Shown: positions 1-11,876 of the stretch, one piece after another
Layout of the letters: each line of letters opens with the position of its first letter
Numbering within the stretch: the first letter of the stretch is position 1
Origin: Rhodamnia argentea
Taxonomy: Eukaryota > Streptophyta > Magnoliopsida > Myrtales > Myrtaceae
NCBI RefSeq assembly: GCF_020921035.1
Contig: NC_063156.1
Coordinates: 3,348,001-3,412,000, forward strand
Reading direction: 5' to 3'
Length of the DNA: 64,000 nucleotides
Notes under the pieces: model-generated
The model's input: only the letters and a program-made list of their open reading frames with translations
The model's database searches: none
Told to the model about the DNA's origin: nothing
Program-made: the position numbers and the translations under genes

Positions 1-479
1 CCGCTGACATTCGATATCAAAAGAAACGGCACGAGTCACGCATGCTATCTACTTCCGCCTACAGTCCAAAGATTTATGCTCTTGAAGTTTGGTTCCATCA
101 AGCTAGTAAGGATTAACCATCTAAAGTTAAACACATCTTGGTTTGTTCTGGAGGGTGTCAGAATTGACACCCCCGGAGGGATCCTGCCAAGTGGACGGCT
201 CCCATTAGCTCTTCGTTCACTGCAGTCTTTTCCCTGGAATTGGAAGTTTCTTCCTTTTTATTTAGGGACAACAAAATTTTGAAAGATAAATGTTCTGTTT
301 TTTCCTTTTAGGATAATGTCTAGTGACTTAAATGGGCTGACTTAGAAATGACACGTATGTGGCCTTTTTATCAAGTTGAATGTCACCATCTCCCTGTACG
401 GACCCGAAAGTAGCCCTCAAATTCATGGGGGTTTGATGTCTCAGTTTCTCTCGTGTGTGTCTGAATTATTTTGATTTTT

Positions 480-532
<53 letters not shown>

Positions 533-1186
533 GTATTGAAGAATCTTGTTGGACTGTTGACGTCCTCATTAGTATGTGTTGGCGTGAGCAGTTGTGGACA
601 AAAAAGAAAATAAAAAAATTAGTCCCATCTTAGTCGTCAAGATGGACTAAGTTCGATCAGTTTCTCCAAGCTAACCTGTATTTTAATGCACAATTTTGAC
701 AAAAGATGCCAGGGAACGAAAAGGGTCCTGTTCCATCTGTGAAATACAGGTTGCTTCTCATGGGTTCTTGAAAGTGGAAGAGGGAAAGAACCACGCCCCT
801 TGATTTCAATGGTGAAAGCAGAACCAAAAGAAGAAAGAAACTTGCTTTCTCCCAAAGAATGATGATTTACAGATGAATTGCAGTGCCTTATTGCAGATGC
901 AATGAGGCCATAAGCAGACACTAGAACAATCTTGTTTCTGTAATTTGTACTACACGACCAAGAGAGGGGAAGGAAAAGAAAAGTGGGTAGTTTGAGAGAT
1001 CACATGTACTCATTGTTATTCAAAAAGATGATTGAAAACTATCATAGCTATACACAAATAGGAAGAAGAAGAAAAATTGCAGCACACACCTGTAATGCCT
1101 GTCTCGGTATTTTCTTCGAGTTTTTCTCCAATTTTGGGACGAAAGATCCGCAATTTGATCCTTCATTAAGCAAGAAAGAAGCATGC
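1..1186. other. Gene-free stretch downstream of the MYB gene
   Basis: I see no coding exon here. The stretch holds a long pure CT microsatellite at about 485-523 and a short perfect hairpin at 153-172 (arms of 8 bases around a 4-base loop). The last few hundred bases before 1187 are the likely 3' UTR of the minus-strand MYB gene. Short open frames on both strands show no family resemblance. Confidence 0.5.
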
Positions 1187-2758
1187 TTAAATGTGTCCAA
1201 GTAGAGCAGTGAGTCTTTGGATGTTCTTAGCACCTGATGATATATCAGATGATGGCAAAAGTCCTTGGTCTTGCTGATTTTGAAGCCACGCGGCACTGGA
1301 GCTGTAATTGGGATCGAAGTGAGGGTCCGACTTGATCTCGTTGTACAGAGATTGCGGCACCTGGTGTTGCGAAGCGGCTCCTATCAATAGCGGGTTGTGA
1401 AAATAATCGGGCAACTTCATTTCCCCGACATGGCCGCCTGGAGAATTGTTCATCTCGGCTTCTTTCCCCATTGCGTTGCAATTCTCTAGGCCCCAAGAGA
1501 ACACGCTATTCTCAAAGTAAGAGCTGCTGCTTAACAATTCCGCATTCCCCGCGCCGCTATTGCTAGGAGCATTCACTTCCCAATATCTGGAATCATCGAC
1601 CGGGAGCGACTTGAAACAGTAATTATCGTTCGGAACGGTCATGGGAGGTCTATAGCCTACTGGGTCATGATGAAATGAAATGGTTGAATGTGGAATGATG
1701 GCAGGGATTGTGCTGCAGCCGAATTCTGTGTTCATGCCGAAACTTTTGCCGCTTTGTCCAAACCAAGGACTATGGTTGGAGATTGCTGCTGCGAGTCTTG
1801 AACTGGATGCGTAATCACTCAGTGGCTGAAGTGGGAAATGACCCACCAAATCATCAGAAGGATGAGAACTGGAGGTAGAGCACAAGAGTCCATTTTGGAA
1901 GCAGTCTTTGTCAAGACCAGAACTCATCAGGTTGCTGATCTTGCTGCTAGTGTTGGCGTTTGAACTGGAACAATGCTCAAACACATTGTTCTCTGAATTG
2001 GTAGCTTGTTGGGTCTGGGACAGGCCGTTCGAGGACCCAGAGAATGCTGCTCTTTCTTGGCTTTTGGGTGTGGTATTCATGTCATCACCACCATGTTCAA
2101 CCTCAGAGAGAGGCTTGTGAGTGACAGGGTCAATGCCCTTTTGCCTCAGCTTCTTCTTCAGGCAAGAGTTCCACAGATTCTTGATCTCATTGTCTGTTCT
2201 TCCAGGCAACTGTGCTGCAATCTGAGACCACCTGTTTTGAATTTTGGTCAACACATCATCAGTATGAAGTATGTCACATATATATGGAAGTTCTCGGTCT
2301 TTCCTTTACTTGAATGTTTACCTGTTCCCCAGAACTGCATGAAGTTCAATGATGAGGTCCTCCTCTTCTTGAGAGAATGTGCCTCTCTTCAAATCAGGCC
2401 TCAAGTAGTTAATCCACCTCAATCTACAGCTCTTCCCACACCTCTGCAGACCTGCCAGGAGAAAGAAAGAAAGAAAAAAAAAATCCCATCACATTCACCA
2501 AAAAAGCCATTAAATTTCTCATTGCCCACAGAGTTCCTATCATTTCTCAACACGCACAAGCACCCGCACACAGAGGCTGAAACACGCTAATGAAGGGGGG
2601 AGAGAGAGAGAGAGAGAGAGAGGACCTGCAAGCTTAGGAACAGAGCTCCAGCAACCATGGCCATACTGCGTGATGTACCGGAGCAGCTTCTCGTCTTCCT
2701 CGGGCGACCAGAGGCCTTTCCTCAGCTTCTGCTTGTAGCAGCAAGAGTGCCTCCCCAT
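1187..2758 (-). CDS. R2R3-MYB transcription factor, MYB86/MYB55/MYB61 type
   Basis: Nuclear DNA-binding transcription factor; this MYB group is linked in other plants to secondary wall, lignin and stomatal programmes. Coding exons are 2626-2758, 2322-2451 and 1187-2231. The first two are 133 and 130 bp, the classic R2R3-MYB exon sizes, and all donors and acceptors are GT/AG with matching phase. The predicted protein is 435 aa. The N-terminus begins [17 protein letters not shown], the R2 repeat carries the regularly spaced Trp residues, and R3 ends in [20 protein letters not shown], followed by [14 protein letters not shown], the hallmark of this group. The long Ser/Asn-rich C-terminal tail (about residues 130-435) is the usual variable activation region. 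Intron 1 contains a GA/CT run next to the donor. The family assignment is firm; choosing between MYB86, MYB55, MYB50 and MYB61 orthologues is not possible here. Confidence 0.95.
2600..2623. repeat. GA microsatellite in MYB intron 1
   Basis: A near-pure GA run ends a few bases from the intron 1 donor of the MYB gene. On the transcribed strand it is a CT tract directly after the splice donor. Confidence 0.85.
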
Positions 2759-3010
2759 TTAAAGAAGCGCCCAACTGCGGTTGAACAAGTATGAACCTTT
2801 CCAAACTTAGCCAAGAAAGGGGGAACTTGGTCGGGAATTTCTAGGTGGAATGTCAGCAGCCACCGACAGCGGCGGCTCTGAGAGCGGATCTTTAGGGGGT
2901 GTGTTTCGAAAAGATGTGAAAATCGCGCAGCGAGAGAGAGAGAAAGAGAGAGATGGGGGCGGAAGCTGAGAAAACGAAGTAGCAATAGCTGAGAAAAGTG
3001 AGTTTCGAGT

Positions 3011-3024
3011 TGTTCATATAAAGA
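3011..3024 (-). promoter_or_regulatory. Possible TATA box of the MYB gene
   Basis: On the minus strand the sequence TTTATATGAA lies about 255 bases upstream of the MYB start codon. It is only TATA-like, and no transcription start can be seen. CT/GA-rich sequence between it and the ATG would be 5' UTR. Confidence 0.25.
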
Positions 3025-3059
3025 AGACCCCTCGAGTAGAGAAAAGTCACTCTCAATGC

Positions 3060-4384
3060 GAGTTCAACTTTTTATTTTTATTTTCCTTTTTTCTACCCAC
3101 TTTTTAATTCGCAGAAAAGAGAGCCGACTGTTAAATCCGAGTTAAAATTTTCTAAAATTTATCAATGCCTCCTCCGAGGTTCGGCGTCCACGAGCCCGTC
3201 ACTGCAGTCCCACCTTAAATGCCAGTCGTAACGATAAGTCTCTTCACAAGACGTGACATAATGTGCGAAAGGTGCAATTTACCAGAGATCCGCTCATGGC
3301 GTACTTTGAATTTTCTACCTGAGATGAGCGACTCATTTGTTATTTAGCTACTGCGCTTGATGAACCAACATGAGTTTTTCTAAATTCCTTTTCTGTTTTC
3401 TTTCGAAACCGCATGATGTCATATCGCTTAGTGTGTTTTCCCTTTTCCGCTTCTCTTTTTGTTTTTTTTCTTAATTGAGAGAATACGCTGAATCATCGAG
3501 TTGGTACCTCGATCAGATAAAAGCTCACTTTCAAGTGATCAAAAGTCTGTATCACGCGGATCTGAAATGGGGATCGGACCCATGTCGATGTCTTGCACAC
3601 CATCGGTTCGATTTGACGAGTCCAAAGGAAAAAAAAAAAAGCTGACGGATGATGGTTGGCGTGCTCCAATGCATGGGAATTTCTTTGTTCTTGTCAATTT
3701 CAACAAGGCTTCTTGACTTATTAGTTCTGACATTGAAGCGAAATTAGAAGCATTGTCATGTTTGCATCGTGAGGACGTGGGCTTACGATGCTTTTATGAG
3801 CATCCGTGAAATTGTCTGGTCAGGGCGTCTAAGGATTAACGTCGTTTGAAGAAATTAGTGGGACCCCCCCATTTTTTTTTTATTTTTTTGGCTAAGGATA
3901 TTAAATGGGGATTTATATTTTAGGGGGGGGAAAATAGAAGTTGATAGGTAACTGCTGAGTTCTGATATCTCTGTGTTTATAGCTGGTGGAGATCAAGGAC
4001 AGATTTCTACATCGACGATTCGAGGCCAAGCAGGGAACTTTCTTGTGGGTTCAGAGCTTACCCCATTTTCGTTCATTGACGTCAATGCTACTTCCTGAAT
4101 TGTTGATGCCCACAAAACAAGCCAAGGGAATTCCATGGAGTATTGCAAATAATCTCCCCAAAAATGGGATGAAATTGGGTACCCTTTTTTTCCCCTATTT
4201 TCCTTCGATCGAATTGACCCGAGTTCTCTCTGAATTCTTGACATTTATATGCGCCTCTCTTGAAATGTTATATGACGTGGGCGCCTTATTTGCTTGTTGT
4301 AAAATTACAATTAAAAGATGGTGCATATGAGGTTTTATTGCCCCGAGTGTACGTAGCCTAAAAGACGCATGGGCAGTTTGTTAA
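3060..4384. other. Gene-free spacer upstream of the MYB gene
   Basis: AT-rich spacer with several homopolymer tracts and no exon-like coding signal. The proximal part is the presumed MYB promoter. Short open frames at 3501-3733 and 3986-4330 occur on both strands and resemble nothing I know. Confidence 0.4.
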
Positions 4385-4392
4385 CTATTAAG

Positions 4393-4959
4393 CAGGGGTG
4401 TGCAATTGGATCGGAGTTACCTTAAACCCGGATTGGCCCATCCAAAAAACAAGATCGGGACTCGGTTCTCGCTTAAACCGGTCCGGGAATCGGTTCTAAT
4501 TTTTGGGAACCAATTGAAACCGATCTGGTTTCCGATTCTAGGTGAAGACCCACCCGGACCGATTTTAGAACCAGTTTTTAGTTTTTTTTTTTTTTAAATC
4601 CTAGTGTCTAGTCCATCGTCGCTTGCCCTTTGGTTGCCTCACGTCCCTCGCCTCCTCTCAGTCCTCTGTTTCTTCCTATCTTGTCGTATTATCTATTATA
4701 TTTTGGATTGTTGCTTTTGATGGATTATAATTTTTATTGCTTATTTCATCGATACTCATATTATTTTGATAAATAAATTAAAAAAACAGGTGTTCGAGTA
4801 AACCCTGGAACCGGATCGAAAAACAAGGTCGGTTCCAAAACAGGTTCCAAGACAAACAAGGTCGGTTCTCGGTTCTAAAAACTATGAACCGGTTATAACA
4901 AGGTCGATTTCGGGATCTAGGTTTGGACCCGGCTCATCCGACCCATGCTCTCACCTCTA
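4393..4959. mobile_element. Non-autonomous hAT-like element (MITE) with 8-bp target duplication
   Basis: The 567-bp unit begins CAGGGGTGTGC, and the reverse complement of its end begins TAGAGGTGAGAGC, fitting the YAGRGGTG start of hAT terminal repeats. It is flanked by a perfect 8-bp direct repeat, CTATTAAG, at 4385-4392 and 4960-4967, the target duplication size used by hAT transposases. The interior is full of short GGTTCC/GAACCGG motifs in both orientations and has no transposase frame. It therefore depended on an autonomous relative elsewhere. Confidence 0.8.
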
Positions 4960-4967
4960 CTATTAAG

Positions 4968-7637
4968 CGACATTTAAGTTGGGTTTTGTCAATATATCGA
5001 ATCCTCTCTTTTTTTCTTGATTTGTATATACAATGATTCCGAAGGTTAAATCTTTTCTTGTCATGCATGTTTAATACTGGCTAGCTTCACCTCACATCTA
5101 AATTTGTTCAACTTAGGATAAGAACCCCTTTATTTTTATTTTTATTGTAATTGATTGTATGCTTATCACTTTATTAATAGGTAAAAATACTGAAAAGAAA
5201 AATCTAAACATATTATATTGATTCCAATTCAGTCATAAACTTTTTAATTAGGCCAATTTAGTCATACGCCTTTTCATATTTGTATTAATTCAGTCCATCC
5301 AGCTAATTTAGGCCAAAAATCTAGCCATAAGTTTGGAACTTTTTAAGTGAATTGGTACCACAATTTCCGGCCTTCATTGACAACAATGTAACATCAAACG
5401 ATTCTTCACTCTCTACTTTATTTTAATGGCCTTTTGGGCAATTCTTCTAAATCATGTGACGTTGAAAAGTTCCATCATCACGTGGAAAGTATTATATATA
5501 GTGGTTGTCTTCTAAAACAAGGAGTCTCCTCCTTTTTTTAATTGGAGTCCACCGGCCGTTGCGTACTTAACAATTACCCCGTGACCTTTTTATTTTTCAA
5601 AAGCTTTTCTTGTTTACTTTTTTGGGTTTCTTGAAAATTTAGATGAAGAGATGCCTCATATGCACGTATTCACCCATAATTGATAAGTGATGTGATATTG
5701 TAAGTAACTAGTTGAACACATTGAAAGGGACTGTCTCTGGCTTTCTTGCATCTAAATAGGAAACAAACACTAAGGCTCCATTTATTTTGCAAAAAATGAA
5801 TAATTCGAAATTTTTTTCATAAAAATAATCGTTTGCATCGCTTGAGATAATTAGACAATGAAAAATATTTATATTAACGACATCGATTTATGTCTAAATA
5901 TTTACGTAAACGATCCAAAATACATCGTTCATTCATTTTATAAGCAATACAAGTTATCGTTTTTAGAAAAATATTTTTCAAATCATTCATTTTTCGCGAA
6001 ATGCGTAATTACCTTCTTCTTTCTATATAAGAATGTGCTTGGATTAGACATGGAAACATAGTTACCAAGAATATCAATTATTCTGATTTTTCCTAATTTG
6101 CTATAATTTTTTTCCAAGCTCTAAGATAGAGAACTTGTTTCTATTAACAGATTATCCAAGTTTTTCTTTTTCTTCTTCTTCTTCTTCTTCTTCTTCTTCT
6201 TGAAAAAGAAATTACTTTTGCAAGTCAATGGACTCCATTCAAACCTTTAAATTCATTAATTGTGAAAGTAATTTTTTTCAAAAATTTAAGCTTAATCACA
6301 TTGGTAATGGCCTCTACATTACGTTGCCGACGAGGATTTTGAGAAAACCTGACATAAATATTGTAAGAAATCTCAAAATCGTCCTTCAATTTGTAACCAA
6401 GAAATATTAGACTAAATCTCCCAATTCAAGAGCAATTAAGATTGAAGAGGGAATGGAATACATTCTTTCTTGCAACCCCAAAAGAAGCGATAAGTCAATC
6501 TCTGGTAGCTAGGAAATCATTGGGTGTTTGCACATGGCAAAAATGAATAAAGAATTGCAAGAGAGGATTCTCTTTTGGTGATAAGATTTATTTTTATCAA
6601 TGATTAGAGGCCTACACCAGCATCATGCTTCATACAATTCTCCATATTTCGATATTTTACTGTGAATCTTGTTTTGAAAAAATAACCCATAAATGGATGT
6701 ACTATTCAGAAAAAAGAAATGTAGAAGATGCTCCAATTGTACGTACCAATCAGCCCAAAATCCTTGCTGTTTCATTGGTGGTCTTGGTTCTTTTTCTTTG
6801 GAATCCAAGAAAAAACAAAGTTATAAAACACACACCTACATATAAATATTTATTTATTTATTTATTTATTTTGAAAAACTTAGTAATTCTACATTACAAG
6901 TACTGTCAACTAAAAAAAAATCATATTATGTGTGACTTCTTCCGGACAAGAGTTATGATTTGCTTCTGACACTATACTACGTAACCAATCGAGATAAATT
7001 GCATTAAACCAAAGTAGGGTGTGCTGATAAAATTTGCGAACGATGAGTTAATAAATGTTTAAGTGAAATCACGGAGAGCAAGAGATAAATACTGTTCAAT
7101 TGCCAGATAAATATGGAGAAAAAGAAGATAATTTGGGGGTGCTGCTACAAGAAACTCTCTTTGTTTGTACGGGTAAAAATAACCGCATAGTTTCAAGTTA
7201 TGAAGAGGAAAACAATACTTAGTTAGATATCATTTGGCGGCAAACTTTAACGTGGGATATAAGAGAAACGACATAGTTTGGGACGTGTATAAATGATTAG
7301 GGTTGCACAAATAATGCAAGCATTTTAATTATTCTTTCCCCCGCGAAACGTGATTGATTTTTATCACTTCCAAATAAGTTGTTTTGCAATAATTGATTTA
7401 ATTAATAAATGAGTGATAAAAGGTCCGCCGGCGGGAAAGATTCGTTTCTTGTGCTTGTTGACGAGAAGCAAAATACAAACTTAAGAACGGAAGAAGAAGA
7501 ATAAGAAAGGGAAAGACAAGATTTTTCAGAGGAAAAGAAGATTTTGGTGTCAGAGAGTCGTAGAGTTCATGGAAAAAAAAGAGTCAAATATTCCTATGAA
7601 GTGTCAAAACTCTTAAGTGATATCCAAACACCTTCTT

Positions 7638-7670
<33 letters not shown>

Positions 7671-8939
7671 AAATAACAAAATAAATCTCAACATTTCTAA
7701 CTTTTTTCGATTTCATTCCGACTTTTTAAACCTATGAAAAAATACCCAATTATTCAAATTATAGACCTCATTTTGCTTTCTTGATTTTCAACTTTGCCCT
7801 TGAAAGAAAGAAGATTTATCTAGTTTTATTCTTCAAAGAAGGATAATCAAGAAAAAATAATTCAACTAATGTATGACTCAAGAATGTATAATTCAAGGGA
7901 GGAATATTTGGATTCATGGGTCGGTCAATTTTTTGTTCATTAGTAATGTTTTCGAATTTTTTGGTGTGAAGGAAAAAAGGAAAAATTAAGTTCTTCTACA
8001 AAATATAGCAATGTTATAAGTACTTAACGCCTGCAAAAAGGCTATCAAAAGACAAATTTTTTGGAGGGAGTCTATTTCGGGATAGATTTTATGATTTTGA
8101 AAGGTAGGGGTAAAATTGAAAAGAAGAGAAACTGCGGCGAGCTTCATTTCAATTTGCCCTACCCAAGTGCAATATATCTAGGTTTATAGTAAACGGATCT
8201 TCTCGACGAGTGCTTCAAATTATCAATAACAAGATAGATATTCGAAAACTCCGATGATACAAAAAAAACTTTTGAACACTCTAGCTCTACCTCTTCGGTT
8301 TTTTCTTCTTTTGTTCATAATTCTTTTACATATTTTTACACAAAGCTACTCTGAATTGAAAAAGGAATATCCCATCCAATCCATGGACTTGTGAGAAAAA
8401 TGAAAAATAAATGCACTTTTTTTTTTCATTTTTCATATTAGGGTTTGTCTCCTAGTAACTCCATTACGAGGCCACCCTTGACCTTTGCAATGTCCCAATT
8501 CACACACCCAATAAGGTCCAAACTATCAATATTGCAAAATAATGAGATGATGCTTGTAATCTCCATGCCCTTCATTAGACACTCGTGAGCTTATCATATG
8601 CATGCACATGAGCTGTTCCCTCTAGTCAACCACATTCCCCTCATTATCTAAACATTTCTTATTTGGTCCAAAAAGAAAAATAACCCTAAAGCTTCCATAG
8701 TGGGCGGCAGCAATTTTAAATCGTTACTACATGTAGCCAAATGAAAATGCCCATATAGAACCTTTTCGTTCGTTGCTTTATTCGAGCATCAAGTTGGCAA
8801 TCTTTAATGGAGGACCCGAGAGGTCTCGTGCCAAGAAGCAAGATGACCTAATCTTCGGAGTTAATCCTCAAGTAATGTTATAGGACATTGAGATTTTAAA
8901 CCAATATTCATCTATGCGACGCATGATGTTGTTGAAATA
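4968..8939. other. Gene-free AT-rich spacer with simple repeats
   Basis: No gene is supported. Contents include a TTC/CTT run at about 6171-6201, a TTTA run at about 6846-6872 and a CT run at 7643-7670. A fragment at about 5195-5360 is related to the inverted-repeat element at 18815-19438. Small open frames (for example 5858-6061 and 6625-6969) are Phe/Ile/Lys-rich, as expected of random AT-rich DNA. Confidence 0.5.
5195..5360. repeat. Half copy of the 'AATTCA-GTC-ATAAACTTT' repeat family
   Basis: The stretch carries spaced motifs (AATTCAGTCATAAAC, then TTGTATTAATTCAGTCCATC, then TTAATTTAGGCC). They occur in the same order and spacing in the left arm of the element at 18815-19438. I see no matching right arm nearby, so this looks like a truncated copy. 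Confidence 0.5.
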
Positions 8940-9125
8940 CACATGTGAATTGTGTTAGATAAGTCCCGCATTGGAGAACCGATACGACATCGAATAGATA
9001 TTGGCTTAAGCTTTTGAGTGAATATGGATTCAACTGGACATATTGACGGGTTCGGATTTAGACTCCCTCTTAGCAATCTCCCTGTGTGAAGGTATCGGAT
9101 TTCTGATACTTGCTTCCAACAGATA
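8940..9125 (+). repeat. Possible LTR-retrotransposon terminal-repeat fragment
   Basis: The sequence around 8957-8985 (TGTTAGATAAGTCCCGCATT) resembles a motif common near the start of plant LTRs, followed by a 'GGCTTAAGCTTTTGAGTGA' stretch typical of the same class. No primer binding site, internal domain or partner LTR is visible, so it would be a solo or broken LTR. The call rests on remembered motif resemblance only. Confidence 0.35.
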
Positions 9126-9791
9126 CATGACCCTAGTTCTGTTCAATATGTGGTGATCTAACATTAATCAATGCTTTTGCATAGCTGTCCTCCCTGATCT
9201 CAAATGGTATGTTCCAAGCTGTATTTTTATTATATTTTTTTGCTCTGTTTGTCTGAATTCTAGTGTCTAGCCTCATACGGAGAGTTCATTACACCGACTG
9301 ATGAATTCATCGAATTAAGGGAATGCAACCCAAAAAAAAAAAAAAAGCGTTGTGTTTGAAGTGTACTGGTGGCGTCTCTAAACCCTTCTTTATACGACAT
9401 CTGATGGACATTTCAGTTCCGTGTCCGCTTCCTCTCGCCCCTTAACTCCTCGCGAAATAGAGACCGCATAGGATTAGCACGATGGATTAAGATTCATTAT
9501 ATTAGAAACAGGGCCTAACTGTAGCGGAAGTCGGGCCCTGGACAAAAAACCATTATTTTGCTTTGAGAGATTATAATTATTTATGGGGTCTATAGAGAAG
9601 ATCGAGAATGGTATCGAGGTAGGACCGTCGGTCTTTGGCTGTAACAGAGGGATATGGCGGTGGCGGCGGTGCTGGTCTACGTCTATTGTTCACACGAGTG
9701 TGTATTAATGGACCACATCAAATTAGGAATCGATGTATGAATTATTAGGTTTTTGTGGGGCCATTGTATGTATGTCTGCCTCGTGTATGAC

Positions 9792-10813
9792 GGGCCTGTT
9801 TGGTTCAGCATTTTCAAAGGACTTTGGGGCTCTACAATCTTTTGGCCAAATGCAAATAGCGTTTGGTTTGTTTTTTGCTCAACTTTGAGAAAATACAATT
9901 GTGTTTCCAAAGGCCCCTAAAAGCTTTTAGCCCAAAGTAGCTTTGGAGGTACTTTTGAAAGTTACATTTCTGGAATGCAACTAATTTTTTTTTCTTTCAA
10001 CTTTATCCCCTCCACTTGTCGCCGCCCGTCGACCGCCACCTACCCTCCATCGTCACTGCCGCTCATCCCTGTCATCCGTCGATTGCCGCTTGCCACCCCT
10101 CGCCGCCCACTACTCACCACCGTCGACGGTCGACCGTTGCTTGTCGACCGCCACCGCCCGCTCACCACCGCTTGCCCTCGCTCACCGTGGCCCGTCGAAC
10201 CATCGACCGCCGCTTGCCACCCGCTGCTCACCGCCGCCGCCGCCACTTGCTCACCACCGCCCGTCGACCGCCACTACCCACTACCGCCGGTCAACCTCCA
10301 CCCGCCACCATTCACCACCGCCCATCAATCGCCACCCGCCGCTCATCGTCGCTGCCCACCGCACGCTGCCGTTTTACCCCCACCCGTCGACTACCGGTCA
10401 ACCGCCCCCCACCACCGCTGCCCGCCGCTCACCACCGCCGCCGCCCGCCGCTCACCACCGCCGCCCACCGCCGTCGCCCCTTGACCACCACCTGCCACTC
10501 ACTGCCGTCGCCCATCGCCATCCATTGTCGCATGTCAACCGCCAAACGCCACTCACTACCACCGCCCACCGCCGCTTGCTTCTGCCTCCCATCAACCGTC
10601 GACAATTGGCCGGTGCAAGTAGTTTAAATTTTTTTTAAATAGTAAACATTCTTTTTTTTCTTTCAAAAAGTAAAAATACTTTACAAAATGTATTTTTCAC
10701 CAAACGACATTTACGTCAAAGTTGCTTTCCAATGTATTTTTAAAATACAAATTGGCCCAAAGATATTTACATTTCCTCAAAGTCATTTCCCCAAAGCTGA
10801 ACCAAACAAGCCC
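9792..10813. mobile_element. 1-kb terminal-inverted-repeat element with C-rich core
   Basis: The left end starts GGGCCTGTTTGGTTCAGC. The reverse complement of the right end starts GGGCTTGTTTGGTTCAGC, so the outer 18 bases match at all but one position, with weaker similarity further in. The outer about 200 bp on each side are AT-rich. The centre (about 10016-10610) is a degenerate array of CCGCC/CACC/GTCGAC motifs, very C-rich and G-poor on the plus strand. The end sequence resembles PIF/Harbinger or other MITE termini, but no clear target duplication flanks it. There is no transposase. Confidence 0.7.
10016..10610. repeat. Degenerate C-rich minisatellite-like core
   Basis: Short units such as CCGCCGCTCACCACCGCC recur irregularly across about 600 bases with strong strand asymmetry. 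All three plus-strand frames stay open for 500 bp or more, giving Pro/His/Arg/Ser/Thr-rich translations. That is explained by the near absence of TA-containing stop codons in C-rich repeats, not by selection for a protein. Confidence 0.7.
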
Positions 10814-11836
10814 AACCTCGCAAAACATGAAAAGAGCTATAATCATTTGTCACGTAACGTGTTATCATGGATCGCCCTACAAATTCTTCAGGCTTTCTTT
10901 TCCAAGATACATAACTATCATCAATCAACAAGTAAAACGGCGTAATTAAACTTAATTATTTGATTATTGGACGCCACGCGATATAAGCGTTCGTCGGGTG
11001 ATAAACTTCCCGAGGATAAAAATGATGTGAGAATTTGCATGGATAAGGTTTCGTGTTGTTGAGGTTGTGGGGATGAGGTTTGTGAAATATGTGTCCCTAG
11101 TCTAATTTGACCCCACTGCCCTAGGGACATGTCCTCAATCATTTTGCCCCTATTAAGGTTCAAAAGTAATGCCAAAAAGGGATGTCCCATTCTCATGAGT
11201 TACATAGAAAAAAGTCATACATCAGTCCCACCCAAAACTAGGGTCGCCCAATGAAACCAAGGACTATGTATTAGACCAAGCAAAGGACACACATATTTCT
11301 CGGAAAAACAGCCAAAATTTATGTATAGCACTTTCTTTAATTTTAAATTTTTTCGCCGACTCATTTAAATGTCAATTTTTTTGAAAAGTAATCACTTAAG
11401 TGCCAATTTCAATATGTTAGGCTGGAAATCCTATGAGATGTTTTTAATTAAAAAAAACTAATAATTGATACATCAATATCTTTTATCGTATTAAAAACTT
11501 TAGCACTAAAATGGATGCCATACACAAATTTTTTCTAAAAAAAAACGAATGGAAAAACTTCAAATAGAAACTTGAAGTGACATCATTTTTAAAAAAAAGA
11601 ATCTGAAGTGATCAAATCATCTCAAATAACGACTTTCGGTCTGAAGTGGCCCGAAAGGAATTCTTCCAGCTCTTAATCTTAGCTCTGGCATTGTCGCATC
11701 ATGCGACAATGTGAAGTTTGTGGAGTCATCGCATTCCTCAATTGGTTTAAAGCAGTGGAAGCACAATCTTGGCCAGCTTGTTGGTGTGTCTATCTTCATG
11801 CAAGTGTAATTTCTTTTGACTTTTAACCTAACGCAT

Positions 11837-11876
<40 letters not shown>

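Noticed and set aside
10016-10638. Three overlapping long open frames (169-203 codons) as a Pro/His-rich protein gene
   Set aside because: All three frames are open because the DNA is a C-rich degenerate repeat inside a transposable element. There is no conserved domain or supported splice structure.
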